Part shown: positions 40,895 to 51,214 of the stretch, piece after piece
Numbering within the stretch: the stretch's first letter is position 1
Layout: every line of letters begins with the position of its first letter
Origin: Rostratula benghalensis
Taxonomy: Eukaryota > Chordata > Aves > Charadriiformes > Rostratulidae
Reading direction: 5' to 3'
DNA length: 64,000 bases
Assembly: GCA_013399305.1 (NCBI GenBank)
Contig: VXAI01000138.1
Location: 992,001 to 1,056,000 of the forward strand
Notes under the pieces: model-generated
Seen by the model: the letters and a program-made list of their open reading frames with translations, nothing else
The model's database searches: none
Told to the model about the DNA's origin: nothing
Translations under genes and position numbers: made by a program

Positions 40895-41342
40895 ACACCC
40901 CAAGGAGCGGGGCCAGAGGAGGCCAGGGAGATGCTGGGAGGGCTGGAGCCCCTCTGCTGGGAGGACAGGCTGGGAGAGTCGGGGGGAGAAGACCACAAGG
41001 CTCCTTGGAGACCTTGGAGCCCCTTCCAGCCCCTCACGGGGCTCTGGGAGAGATGGGGAGGGACTCTTTAGCAGGACCTGTTGCAACAGGACAAGGGGCA
41101 ATGGCTTTAAACCGAAAGAGGGAAGATTTAGACTAGATATTGGGAATAAATTCATTGCTGTGAGGATGGCGAGACACTGGCTTAGGGTGCCCAGAGAGGT
41201 GGGAGATGCCTCATCACTGGAGGGGTTCAACACCAGGTTGGACAGGGCTTAGAGCAACCTAATCCTGTTGAAGATGTCTCTGCTCACTGGTTGGACCAGG
41301 TGACTTCTTAAGGTCTCTACCAACCCAAACTATTCCCTGGAA
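40895..41342 (+). mobile_element. CR1 LINE 3' portion between RGS9 and GNA13
   Basis: Contains gctggagcccctctgctggg, aggacaggctgggagag, gggcaatggctttaaaccga, gtgcccagagaggtgggaga, tcactggaggggttcaaca and a terminal ggtctctaccaacccaaac. About 450 bp of CR1 3' sequence in + orientation, starting about 370 bp upstream of the RGS9 start codon. It has no intact frame. Confidence 0.85.
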
Positions 41343-44300
41343 GGCCTTTCTCCTGTGTCTGCTCAGAGTCATTCCCATGTGAAATCCCCCCGTGAGTCAC
41401 AGCAGCCGCTGGATCAGACACTCCTTACTTTCCAGAAGGCTTTTCCACCATTCTCTGCTATATTCTGCTGGGTGATTTAATGATTACAAGTAGTCTCTGT
41501 CACTCCACATGCTAGTATCACAGTCATCATACCTCATGCCTCAAGGCATCAGCTGATGGCCCAAAGGAGCTGGAGGAGAGTTCTTCACACGTTCGCAGTG
41601 TCTCATACCTCAAGTGTTGGGGTGCTGTTTGGTTCTTCCAAACCAGCTCAGGTCACGGTGGCCCTCTGAAACTGCAAAGGAACTCCAGCAGCACAGCCAG
41701 GCCTGGAGGCAAACAGCAGGAGAGAGGAAATTCGGAGTGGAGCCAGGGGAAGCAAGGGAAAAGACCATGCAGGCATTTTGACATTGCTACTAAGAAAAGC
41801 GATTCCACCGCCGAGAGGGACGCATACTGGCAGGGCAATGGGATCTCTATACAGGTAATTAATTCTTTTGGACACAATATCAGGGTAAATAGTGCACACC
41901 GAGATGCAGCTTGGTTTCTTTGGTAGGCAAACTCTGAACAGCTATTTGCCTCCCCCCTCCTGGGAGGTGGAAGGGCTCAGAAGGGCTCCAAGTGAGGTGC
42001 AAACACTGGGCCAAGAAAAGGATCAATCAGCACCAACTCTGTGTGCCACACTGTATATTAGAGGAGCAAAAATAGTTATTTCATGCCAAAATATTGACTT
42101 TAACAATTCCACTGGTGTCTTATTAATTGGAAACATTTAAAAACTTGGTCTACAAATGAATTCAGAAAGAACAAGATTTCTTTGCAGGAAATCCAGGAGA
42201 AATCGCTCTGAAGAGCTCAAGCTGAGGTGTGAGCTCTTCAACCTCCCTGAGCTCCAAAGCTCCCAGAAACTTTAAATCCTGCTGATCTACCACAGACACT
42301 CCCTCATAGATCAGGGGTGGATTTTATGCTGTTTCCAGTCTTCTCTGACAAGCTGAAATAAAGCCTATGGGTATTTCTGTCTCCACTGCAGAGCTACTTT
42401 GCTACAGAAGATGACCTGTGGAAGATGAGCTCTGTTAACATCTGTACATGGCCCAAACCACCAAACACAAGATCAGAGATGAACCACCTTCACCTGCTGC
42501 CCAGGTGAACTACCCCAGCAGTTAATGCACTGGGGCAGATCTGCCATGTGCAGCACGAGGCATTTAAATCAGATTATCCAAGCCTGGAAAGGGCAGACCC
42601 TCCTGGGCCTCTAATCACGAAACCTGCCCTTGTGGAAAGCAAACAGTTCTGGCAGTTTTATGTGTGAACTTGTCAGTCAAGAAAGTAAGGGACCCAAACT
42701 GTGAGGAGAGAGCACCAGCTGTGCAGGCTCCCTGCTCATTTCTGACCCCACTCCTGGCCCTTCTGCATCCCACATAACGAAGACGGCCATTTCCTGGGGG
42801 GTCCGCTTTACCTCCCAGTGCCTGCCTTCTGCAATAAATGCTATTTATATANNNNNNNNNNTATAAATATAAATAAATGCTATTTATGGAACTGCAAGTT
42901 TTCATGGATCCTCATACTCCACATAAGAGGAACATGATGCTACAGTGAAAGTAACACTTGTGGTCAATACATCACAGGGCAATGGCGTGTGCCTACGTGC
43001 TCTCCGGAGCGTGCAGACCCCTCTCAGCCTGCACCCAAGGCCACAGAATGTGTCCTGGCTGGGGAAAGCTCTGGTGAGAGATCAATTTTGTCCCCCTGTT
43101 CCCCTCATGAAGCCCCCATAAGCTGTGATCGCTCTCAACAGACCCGCTCTCAACACTTTCTCTTGTGAAAAGCACTGCAGAGGGAATCCCCCCTTTTTTT
43201 AAAGATCACGTTTCCTACGTGGTTGCCCCTTTTTCACACATCACAAGTCGAATCATGCAACACCAAAGGCATGTGGTGAGTAAACTACCTTTCTATCTAA
43301 GGAAACTGGGGACAGCCCTGAGGGGAAGGAAGGGGTAACGTAAGTCAAGCAATGAGAATGGTGCACGAGCGTGGCAAGCGGAGGCTGAACTTCAGTACAT
43401 AGTTCCTTCCAGGAAGGTTTCAAAGAAGTTTACCAAAAGAAAAATAATGTGCAAGCTGTGGTATATAGAGAGACATGAGTTAGTGTCAGGTCTCCCAGCA
43501 AGGCAATAGTTAAAGCCATATCTGCAGAGTCAGGAGATAGGACAGGAGCACTCAGAATGAGAAGCTTCCCTAGCAGCCAGATGGGAAGAGCTGTGAGCAC
43601 TGAGGGGCAGCATTTGCTTCCCATCACTCCTGGACTTTCCAGGGAGAGGAAAGCTGAGGAAAGAAGTGGCAAAGAGGAAGGAAAAAAAGGAAAACAGAGA
43701 AAGACCTTATGCACCCTGCCTTAGAGATGAAGCCTGGCTGCTGGGGAGGGAGGATGCAGCTGGGTTAGCACCTGACCCAGGACTGAGCTATTCGGCTTCC
43801 CCTGCTGAGCTGGATGACAGTGAGCCCTCTTCAGTGTCCTCTCCAGGGAACACCATCATCCTCACTGCAGGAATAGCCCTTCCTGCTCCACAGCACACCG
43901 AGAGCCGTGCTCCTGTGGCAGGAGATTGGTAATGGTGTTCCTTGGAGGCTTTGGAGGGTTCCCCAGCTGCTGGGAGTGTGAAGGGGAGAAGTGAGAGGGC
44001 AGGGACTACCCAAGACGTAGGTGATGTGGGCAGCTGGGAGAGAGGAATGACAGTGTTAGAGAATGAGGTGACAAATTTGAGAGGGTGGGGTGGCAGGGAC
44101 CTGGCCTGTGCTGAAGCAGTTCTGGCCCTGGTGAGGGATGTTCTGGATTAGGAAGGCGATTTGCTGTTGGCAGACACCAGAAAACAGCTTCTCCTCTTCC
44201 TTCCTTCATTCATCCATTTTTATTTTTTTAATTTTTTTTTTTGTTTGTAAGGCTATGTGAATTAATTTATATGGAATTTATCTCCATGTGGGAGATGCCC

Positions 44301-45289
44301 AAGGTGTGAGCGCCGATACTCATGGTGGACTTTGGGGAAGGAGGTCCTTCCAGTGGAGGCAAAAGTGGCATTTCCTTGTGCTGAGCTCATCTCATGGCTT
44401 CCTCTGCCGCGACTTCCTTTTTGTAACTTAGTATTAGTGTCAGAAAGGGCAGAGAGGGACTGAAAGAAAAATCATCAGGTACCAAATTTAAGAAGGAAGG
44501 AGAGATGGACATTTCATGTGATCTGTGCCTATGTGCTTGCTTCTCTATGATCTCTGCGCTATAAATAGCCATGTCAGAAGAGCACAACACGGATGTGTGC
44601 TTTCAGCCCAGCTCCACCACACGTGTGCATGCGCTCGCTTCTTGTTCCTTTGAGTTCCATCTCCACCCTTACGCCAGACAACGCTCCAGTGAGCAGGGAC
44701 ACGGGGCCACAGACCTGCTGCTGTGAGCAGCACTCCCCACGGAAGGCTTCTCTGAAGAGTCCGGGGAAAATGTCATCAATAAGCAAAGTCATACAAAACA
44801 TCATTACTCTATCTTTTTGCCTTTCATCTCATGGAGGGCATCTCCCGTGGTGCAGTTGTGTGTAGGCAGCAGCGGTACCACCCGCACAGCGCTGGGGTAA
44901 GCGATGGGAACTTAATTTTAATTTTTTGGGTGCTGGTCAGGGCTGGCTCACAGGAGCGGGATTTTAAACCCTTGCGTGTCCCTGCACAAGTTATTTGCTC
45001 TACCCATCACATGAAAGGCTGCTAAATTTCAGGAAAATCTAACTACGAAGCACTTGAAAAGACCCATCTTTATTGCTTTTAACCTAGTAGTGGATAAAAA
45101 GTTCCACAGGCTTTCCATCGCCCTGCCCGTGCACAGCCCCTGCGTGAGGCCCAGGCCCGTTTGCTCAGCCTGCTGCCGGGTCCCTCTAGTACTGGAGAGC
45201 TCTTCTCACAGGCACAGAGGGGAAGTACGTGCCAAACTGTTCCGCGCGTTTTAACGAAACTTTTCTTTTTTGCACCGAGAACAAAAACT
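41343..45289. other. Intergenic region between divergent RGS9 and GNA13
   Basis: No coding sequence recognised on either strand. It holds the 10-N gap at 42852 and a T-rich tract near 44219-44243. The GNA13 promoter begins at its right end. Confidence 0.7.
42852..42861. other. 10-N assembly gap with identical flanks
   Basis: The 16-mer aataaatgctatttat occurs immediately before (42833-42848) and after (42872-42887) the gap. The gap may come from unmerged overlapping contig ends, or from a true short AT-rich duplication. Confidence 0.9.
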
Positions 45290-45460
45290 GCTTAGCTGGC
45301 AGCCTTCATCCTGCCCCAGCCCCGACCGAGGCCCGGCCTGTCGGTTCCCTTGAGGCGGCTGCGGCCAAGGTGCCGCCGCCGGGACAGGCCGAGCCTGCGC
45401 CTCATTCATCCCCTCAACACTTCGCTCCGGGCCCGGTTGCCATCGCGACCCCGCCGGGAA

Positions 45461-45490
45461 CGGGGACGGGGACGGGGACGGGGACGGGGA
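45461..45490 (+). repeat. Hexanucleotide repeat (CGGGGA)5 upstream of GNA13
   Basis: Thirty bases of perfect cggggac repeat, preceded by an imperfect cgggaa unit, about 270 bp before the GNA13 start codon. It is G-quadruplex capable on the plus strand. Confidence 0.9.
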
Positions 45491-45567
45491 GCAACCACCG
45501 CCTCCCGCCATTTCCTGTGAGGCGCCGCTGGAGGGCGGGGCTCGCGCCGAGGGCGGGCGTGGGCCGC

Positions 45568-45676
45568 TGTCACGTGACACGCACTCCCCCCCCCCCCCCG
45601 GGCTGGGCCCGGGGAGGAACGGCCGCGTGCGTCACGTGACGCGGGCGTGTGGGGCTGGGCGGGGTGAGTCACGTGC
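45568..45676. promoter_or_regulatory. Cluster of three CACGTG E-boxes, one overlapping an AP-1 site
   Basis: GTCACGTGAC occurs at 45569-45578 and 45631-45640, the second inside a 14-bp perfect palindrome (45629-45642). TCACGTGC occurs at 45669-45676, overlapping TGAGTCA at 45665-45671. TCACGTGA is the preferred site of USF, MITF/TFE and related bHLH-zip factors. All three lie 84-191 bp before the GNA13 start codon, in or next to its 5' UTR. Binding is inferred. Confidence 0.6.
45586..45599 (+). repeat. C14 homopolymer in GNA13 promoter
   Basis: Fourteen C lie between the first two E-boxes, i.e. a G14 run on the other strand. The length in the assembly may be uncertain. Confidence 0.9.
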
Positions 45677-45759
45677 GCGGAGGCGCACGCGCGGGCAGAG
45701 AGCGGGCTGGTGCGGGCCGGGCCGGGCGGGCGCTCCCCTCGCTGGCAGAGCTCGCTAAG

Positions 45760-46042
45760 ATGGCGGACTTCCTGCCGTCCCGCTCCGTGCTGTCGGGCTG
45801 CTTCCCCGGCTGCCTGCTCACCAGCGGCGAGGCCGAGCAGCAGCGCAAGTCCAAGGAGATCGACAAGTGCCTCAACCGCGAGAAGACGTACGTGAAGCGT
45901 CTCGTCAAGATCCTGCTGCTGGGCGCGGGGGAGAGCGGCAAGTCCACCTTCCTCAAGCAGATGCGGATCATCCACGGGCAGGACTGGGACCGGGCGGCCC
46001 GCGAGGAGTTCCGCGCCACCATCTACAGCAATGTGATCAAGG
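45760..46042 (+). CDS. GNA13: GNA13 exon 1
   Basis: It runs from ATG to donor aagg|gtgggt (GT at 46043), 94 codons plus one base. The P-loop with [18 protein letters not shown] is intact. Differences from human: Gly13 for Val, Asn39 for Ser, [12 protein letters not shown] for DFDQRAREEFRP. The exon is very GC-rich and lies in the CpG island. Confidence 0.98.
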
Positions 46043-48152
46043 GTGGGTGAGCGGCGGCGGTGGGGCCGGCCCGCCCCGCCAGGGAACCGGCCCGGTGGCC
46101 TGAGGGGCCCGGCCTGACTGGGGGGGGGGGGGGGGGGGCGGGCGCCCTTGGGGGGGGGCGGGGGCTTTCTCGGGGCGGGGGGGGTCCGGGGTCCGTGCCG
46201 CCTTCCGCCTCCCGTTCGGGCTCCTCGCCTTTCCTCCGCCGAGGGCGAGCGGCGGCGGCCGCGGAGCAGCCCCGCGGGGTGTCAGCCCCGGCGGGACGGG
46301 CGCTGTCCCGGGCGCGGCCCGCCCTGCTGCGGAGGGCGGCTTCGGCCCCTCCGGTCCGGAGCTCGGGGCGTTTCCCGGTACTGCGGTGGCGGTAATGAGC
46401 GGTAATGGACGGAGGGGGGGAAGATGCACCTGGAGGTGCGCGGGGATGAGCCGTACCCTGTCCCTGAGGAGCAGGCACCCTGCCTTTCCTTGGGGCGGAG
46501 GGAGCGTTGCCATCCTGCTGGCTGCTCCCTCGATTCACAGAAACCGGCCTGCACAACCGCTTGGCATAGATGGGTTGCCAAAACCTCCACACATGAGCGG
46601 GCTCTTGATTTCACTGCTGTCACCCTCCTGTAGTTTCTCTTTCTTATCTAAATCGCTTGTCAGATTTTCACTTTGGACTGTGTAATGGTTGGACAAAGTC
46701 TGATCCAGGTTTCTCAAAACAGCAGAGCTGTGTCAGACCTCGGCCCAGCTCTTGAAAAGGGCGAAGGTCCAGTGGCTCTCAGAGAGAATAGTTCTACAAA
46801 ACTGTTAACGAATCAGATTTAGGAAAACTATAAGTAGCAAGGCACTAGAACTCAGAGTTGTGTGTCGACTAGGTTCTAGTTTATTCGTAAGTAAGGTACT
46901 TCCTACCGTGTGAAGGTATGCACATAGGAGCTGCAGATCTGCTTTGGAGGGTGCTTTCCTGCAGTCATGGCTTTTGACAGATAGAAAAAATACGGAAATA
47001 GAAAGATGCTTGAAAAAATACTTTGGCTGGAAATAAGTATATTATACAGTCAGTTGTTGCTACGTCTTAGTTCTTTATACCATTCCCCATGCCTTTACAG
47101 TTGCTTATTCTTTCTGGAATTTTCTTTTATTTTGTATTTTTCATTAGTAAATTTATTGCTAGAATTAATTTCCTGTCATTTCATTATCAGTATCAGTGCA
47201 ATTTTTTTTTAAAGTCATCTATAAGATGAGTTTAAATACTCTGTCCTCAAGACTATGTCCCAAAGCAACAACAAAAAGTGCGGGGAAGGCCTTAGGTGAT
47301 ACAACTCCTTCTGCACTTAAGCAGTAAAAACATACTTTTTAGAAAGTGCCATGATTTCAGTAAATGTTGTCACTTTATCTCTGAAAACATTAAAGGCAGT
47401 GGTAACTCTCTGCAGTCAGATACAACTAGACACCAAGTTCATAAGAATGCAAAGACTAGGGAACCTTCAAATAAGCTGTCAGATGGTTTAACACAGTTTG
47501 AAATAAGCTTTTAAACATGCTTAATTTGTCTTGTATTCATGCCAGGTAAATTTAATGACTGTAGAATGGCTCTGGTTCAGAGGGAAGTATAAATATCTCT
47601 GAAACAGTTTCCCTGGTAGCACAGATTGGGGATTTAGTAATTAAAGAGAGCACTTTTTCAAGAGTTAAGCTTATGCTGCGGATGTTACACTGTTGGTCGT
47701 GGCCATGTTTTCCTGATCGCAAATACCTAGTGTTGATGCAACCTGAAAACGGAGTGCTTTGAGTCAACTTTTCAGAAACTTTCTGATCTCCTACTGGCAG
47801 GGTAGTCCTGTTGAGCTTTGACTGCGCAGAGTAAGTTCATTGTTTGAACCTTCACAGGTTTGTAGGCGAGTGAAACAGTAGATGCTGAGAAACTCTAATT
47901 GCGATGCTCTTTCCTGTTGTTAAAGGTGTGAGAGTCCTGGTAGATGCCAGGGAGAAACTTCATATCCCTTGGGGAGACCCTGCCAACCAGAGCAACGGAG
48001 ATACGATGATGGCTTTTGATACCCGGTCGGTGACGGTGGCACAAGGCATGGTGGAGACGGCAGTTTTTTTGCAGTACCTTCCCGCCATAAGAGCTCTGTG
48101 GGCAGACAGTGGGATCCAGCACGCGTACGACAGGCGCAGAGAATTCCAGCTG
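45760..48152 (+). CDS. GNA13: GNA13, guanine nucleotide-binding protein alpha-13 (exons 1-2, 3' part outside window)
   Basis: Exons 45760-46042 and 47926-48152 join to 510 nt, the first 170 codons of about 377. The product is the G12/13-family alpha subunit that couples GPCRs to RhoGEFs and RhoA at the plasma membrane. Visible features: N-terminus [20 protein letters not shown] with palmitoylation cysteines 14 and 18, the P-loop GAGESGKS at residues 55-62, and most of the alpha-helical domain. GNA12 is excluded by the N-terminus and by [14 protein letters not shown]. The ATG is fixed because an in-frame TGA lies upstream at 45637 with no ATG between, and because the start matches human. The helical domain differs from human more than the GTPase core does. 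Exons 3 and 4 (switch regions, effector helices, C-terminus) are not in the window, so intron 2 exceeds 15.8 kb. Confidence 0.97.
46043..47925 (+). other. GNA13: GNA13 intron 1
   Basis: 1.88 kb. The first 450 bp continue the CpG island with G-homopolymers. The remainder is AT-rich with no recognised repeat. Confidence 0.92.
46120..46190 (+). repeat. G-homopolymer tracts in GNA13 intron 1
   Basis: A run of about 19 G at 46120-46138 is followed by further runs of 5-10 G to about 46187, 77 bp after the exon 1 donor. Such tracts favour G-quadruplexes and also sequencing-length errors. Confidence 0.9.
47926..48152 (+). CDS. GNA13: GNA13 exon 2
   Basis: Acceptor cctgttgttaaag, donor cagctg|gtaaga (GT at 48153), 227 nt, ending in phase 0 after REFQL exactly as in human. 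It codes [17 protein letters not shown] then a variable [20 protein letters not shown] then [20 protein letters not shown] and [18 protein letters not shown]. The polypyrimidine tract is modest. Confidence 0.97.
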
Positions 48153-48733
48153 GTAAGACTTGGCTTTCGGGGTTCTTAATGGAGTCTGCATGGTTCCTGT
48201 TCCTGTAAAGCCCTGATCAAGCAGCCCCTCCTGGATCTTAAGCATTTTTGAATGGTAGACCCTTACGCAGTGGTACTGCAAACAGATGCATTTAGCTCCC
48301 TCCCCTACTTTAAAAAACAAAAAAAAAAAAGCCAAAACCAAGAATAAGAAAGAGTCTCTGACATAATTGTCCTCATTTCATATGTGGGAAAGCTGAAGTA
48401 GAAAGGGCTTTTATGTTTGTAACAAAGCTGGTACCTGTGTAGTGTTTTTACCATACGATTATTTCTACCCTTTGTTAACTAACGCATCGACTTAAAGAAA
48501 ACAGAACTAAAAATGGTTTGCAATAAAGGAAGAGTTAATGGTAATGTGATTTATTTTTTTTTCCAGAAAAGATATGCATGGGTTAATGAGAAGAATTTAA
48601 AAACCACTCCCTTCTCTATTCCAATTTGAGCAATCTAGCAAACATTCCCTCTGTATACTTCCTGTTTAATTTTGAATGTCTGTGTTAATACTCATGTAAT
48701 GAGATTTTTGTTGTGTTGAGGTTCTCGGCTGAA

Positions 48734-48795
48734 GATGGAGTATACAACTGAATAGTGGGGCTGAGATGGAGTATACAGTTCAGTAGTGGGATTGG
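48734..48795. repeat. Imperfect 31-bp tandem duplication in GNA13 intron 2
   Basis: Two copies starting gatggagtatac at 48734 and 48765, differing at several positions (aactgaa versus agttcag). Older than the other duplications in this intron. Confidence 0.85.
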
Positions 48796-51156
48796 AAAGT
48801 GAAACCTACCTTGATTCTTGAGCTGGAGCTCTAACTGTCTGTGACAGCTAAAGTCCCTTTGCTCCATTTCCACACAAATGCTGCAGAAGGAAATGAAGAA
48901 TTTCAGTTAAATTTGGTGTTTATTGGTTCATAGACTTGCATAATAAATGCTGGTGGCATAGGGTTTTGTGGGGGTTGAGAACCTTAAAATAGATTAAATC
49001 TGTTCTTGTAGGTCTGTTAAACCTAAGTGGCTTTGTGTTTTTGTGTCTTAAAAATAGCCTTTGTGTTAGTGTGAATCTGAACAATAGCTGCTGATGTCTC
49101 CTGTTGAGCTGTTAGGAATGGTTGTGTAATCATACTCTGACTTAAACAGGCTGTGTAAATATTCTATAAATACGTATTTATGATCACGGAAAGTCTTCTG
49201 GAGACTGCAGCATGGCCTACTGCCTGCCCGGCCTGGGTCTGACTCTGTAGACCTATTGATCCTTGGATTTGGCCTTCAAAGCCATCATAAAAGGGTAATT
49301 GCTCTGCTACAGTCAAGGTCCTCTTGGAGCAGATGGGACTTCTAGCAATGGAATTGCTGTGCTGGAGCGATGAGTTTTAGAGCTGGTGAAATCCAATTGT
49401 TCTGTCTTTGATGAGGGATGTTTAGTGACTTCGGGCAAAGTACCCAAGGAAACGGGAGCTATTGCTATTCTGTCATCTCGAGTCTCAGAAGTAGGTTCTT
49501 TCCATAACTGAAGCATGTGCAGAGTTTCACTTTGAGTAGGGTTTGAAAAGTGTGTTCTTCTGAATCCGACAGAAAAAAACCCCTATTGCTTTATTTTGGA
49601 AATCCCTAAATCTGTGTAATGTTCTCTGCAAAAATGTGGATGGTTCATGTTGTATTTTAGGCAGAACTCAAGGATATGCTGTTAAGTTCTGTTAATAGTT
49701 GGGTAGTGTCTAACTGTTAATTTTTGAAAGTAAGGTAACTGCGTTATTTATACTTCCATTGCTTTATTTCCTTAAATCCTTTCAAAATCTCGGCCTGAGA
49801 TATTTATGCCAAGTTATAAACATGAAGAGAAAAAAAAAAAAAGCTGAATGATGTCATTGTATTGAGTGCACACAGTGTGATGAGTGCTGGCTGAGCATGA
49901 AGTCTCCATTCGACCCCAGTAAGCTTCCAGTTTAAGGTATGAGAGAGGTCCACGTGGGTGGCAGAATGGTGGAAAGCTCCTGAAAGCAGTGTGTGTGTTT
50001 GCTGTACTTGCTGACGGGCTTTGTAGAAGGGTGCTCAGAGGGTTGAGGCACGTGCTGTAACGTGGAAGGATGACACAGAGGGTTAAGGAGGGAGTGACGG
50101 ACGCACCCGAGTCAGGAGGCAGAGCAGGGGGAAGTTGGCAGAGAGAAGAGATGCTGACAGTTCAGTCGTGTCAAGAACTGGCTCTCCAAGTAAGGGTTTG
50201 AGGCTGAAAATTGTCAGTATTGGAGAACGGGGAGTAAGAGGAAAATACTGGTTTATTTCCAGTTCAAGTGCTTGTGGCAAAAAATGTAACGAAAGGAGAG
50301 ATACCAGCAATTGTTAAAGGAGTAGGAGAGGGGGGAAAGTGGCACTAAAAAACGTGTAAAGTGCTGGGACTGAGCATGGTGGAAGAGTGTTACCTGTCTG
50401 TCTGTACTCCTAACTTCTCAGACTGATTGAGTCCTACCTTTTGTCACTGGGCCCAGTTTGACCTTGGGCTGACAAACATGGTTCATGTGAAGAGAGGGCA
50501 GGCAGGGACACTGGGAAGGGGCTGTGTGTCACGGGAATGGGACACTGTGGGGCAGACGTGGGAGTCAGTGAAGAGCAGAGCAGTGATGGCTACAGGGTGA
50601 AAGATGCCAAGTTCACATAGAAATTCTGGAGGAAAGGACGCAGGAGTGTGTAGTTCTAGAAGCCGTTTGTGGCTTGGCCAGGTAGGAAGTGCAGAGAAAG
50701 AGGGTTTAAGGTTCAAGTTTCTGCATGTATGTGCTTAAAACTTGATTGGTGAGAAATGTAGTGAGATTGTTGTACGATTGTGAGAGATCATCGAGCTGTT
50801 CTTGCTTTTTACATTTTCCTCCATCATCTTTCACTTACATTCCCAGAGATGATGCTCCGGGAGCCCAAAGAAATAACATGGCCTTTTTACACCAGCATGA
50901 GAGGGGGAAAAAACAGAACTTGGTTGAATTTTAATGGAATTAAAAATCACCATTTCCATGCCTAGTTCGCTGTGCTTCCTCCTTCTGTTAACTTAAGTGG
51001 TCATGGGGATAGTCACTCTGATTTATTTTCCTTGGTGTAAAAATAGGGGCTAATAACAGTGCTTATGAAAATTCATTCATTCATGCTTGTGTAGTGCTTT
51101 ATAACTGGAAAGGCCTAATTGCAGTGTAGTACAGTATATGCTGCTTCAATGCTTCT

Positions 51157-51214
51157 CAGGTGGTTCATGTTATAATCCCTCAAATCAGGTGGTTCATGTT
51201 ATAATCCCTCAAAT
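51157..51214. repeat. Perfect 29-bp tandem duplication in GNA13 intron 2
   Basis: Two identical copies (51157-51185 and 51186-51214) of a unit beginning caggtggttcatgttataat. The absence of differences suggests a recent duplication. Confidence 0.95.

Larger units (their letters stand above)
45290..46500 (+). promoter_or_regulatory. GNA13: GNA13 CpG-island promoter
   Basis: Dense CpG sequence with GC boxes (ggcgggg) spans the upstream region, exon 1 and the first part of intron 1. There is no TATA box near the start, so dispersed initiation is likely. The start codon sits in aagatggcgg (45758-45767), which also matches the YY1 site often found at the start of vertebrate housekeeping genes. 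The transcription start itself cannot be read from sequence. Confidence 0.8.

Noticed and set aside
45649..45759. Possible N-terminal extension of GNA13
   Set aside because: The frame is open but starts from GTG. No ATG lies between the in-frame stop at 45637 and the known start at 45760.
45760..48152. Assignment of the G-alpha gene to GNA12
   Set aside because: The N-terminus MADFLPSRS and the LHIPWGD/RREFQL segments are GNA13-type.
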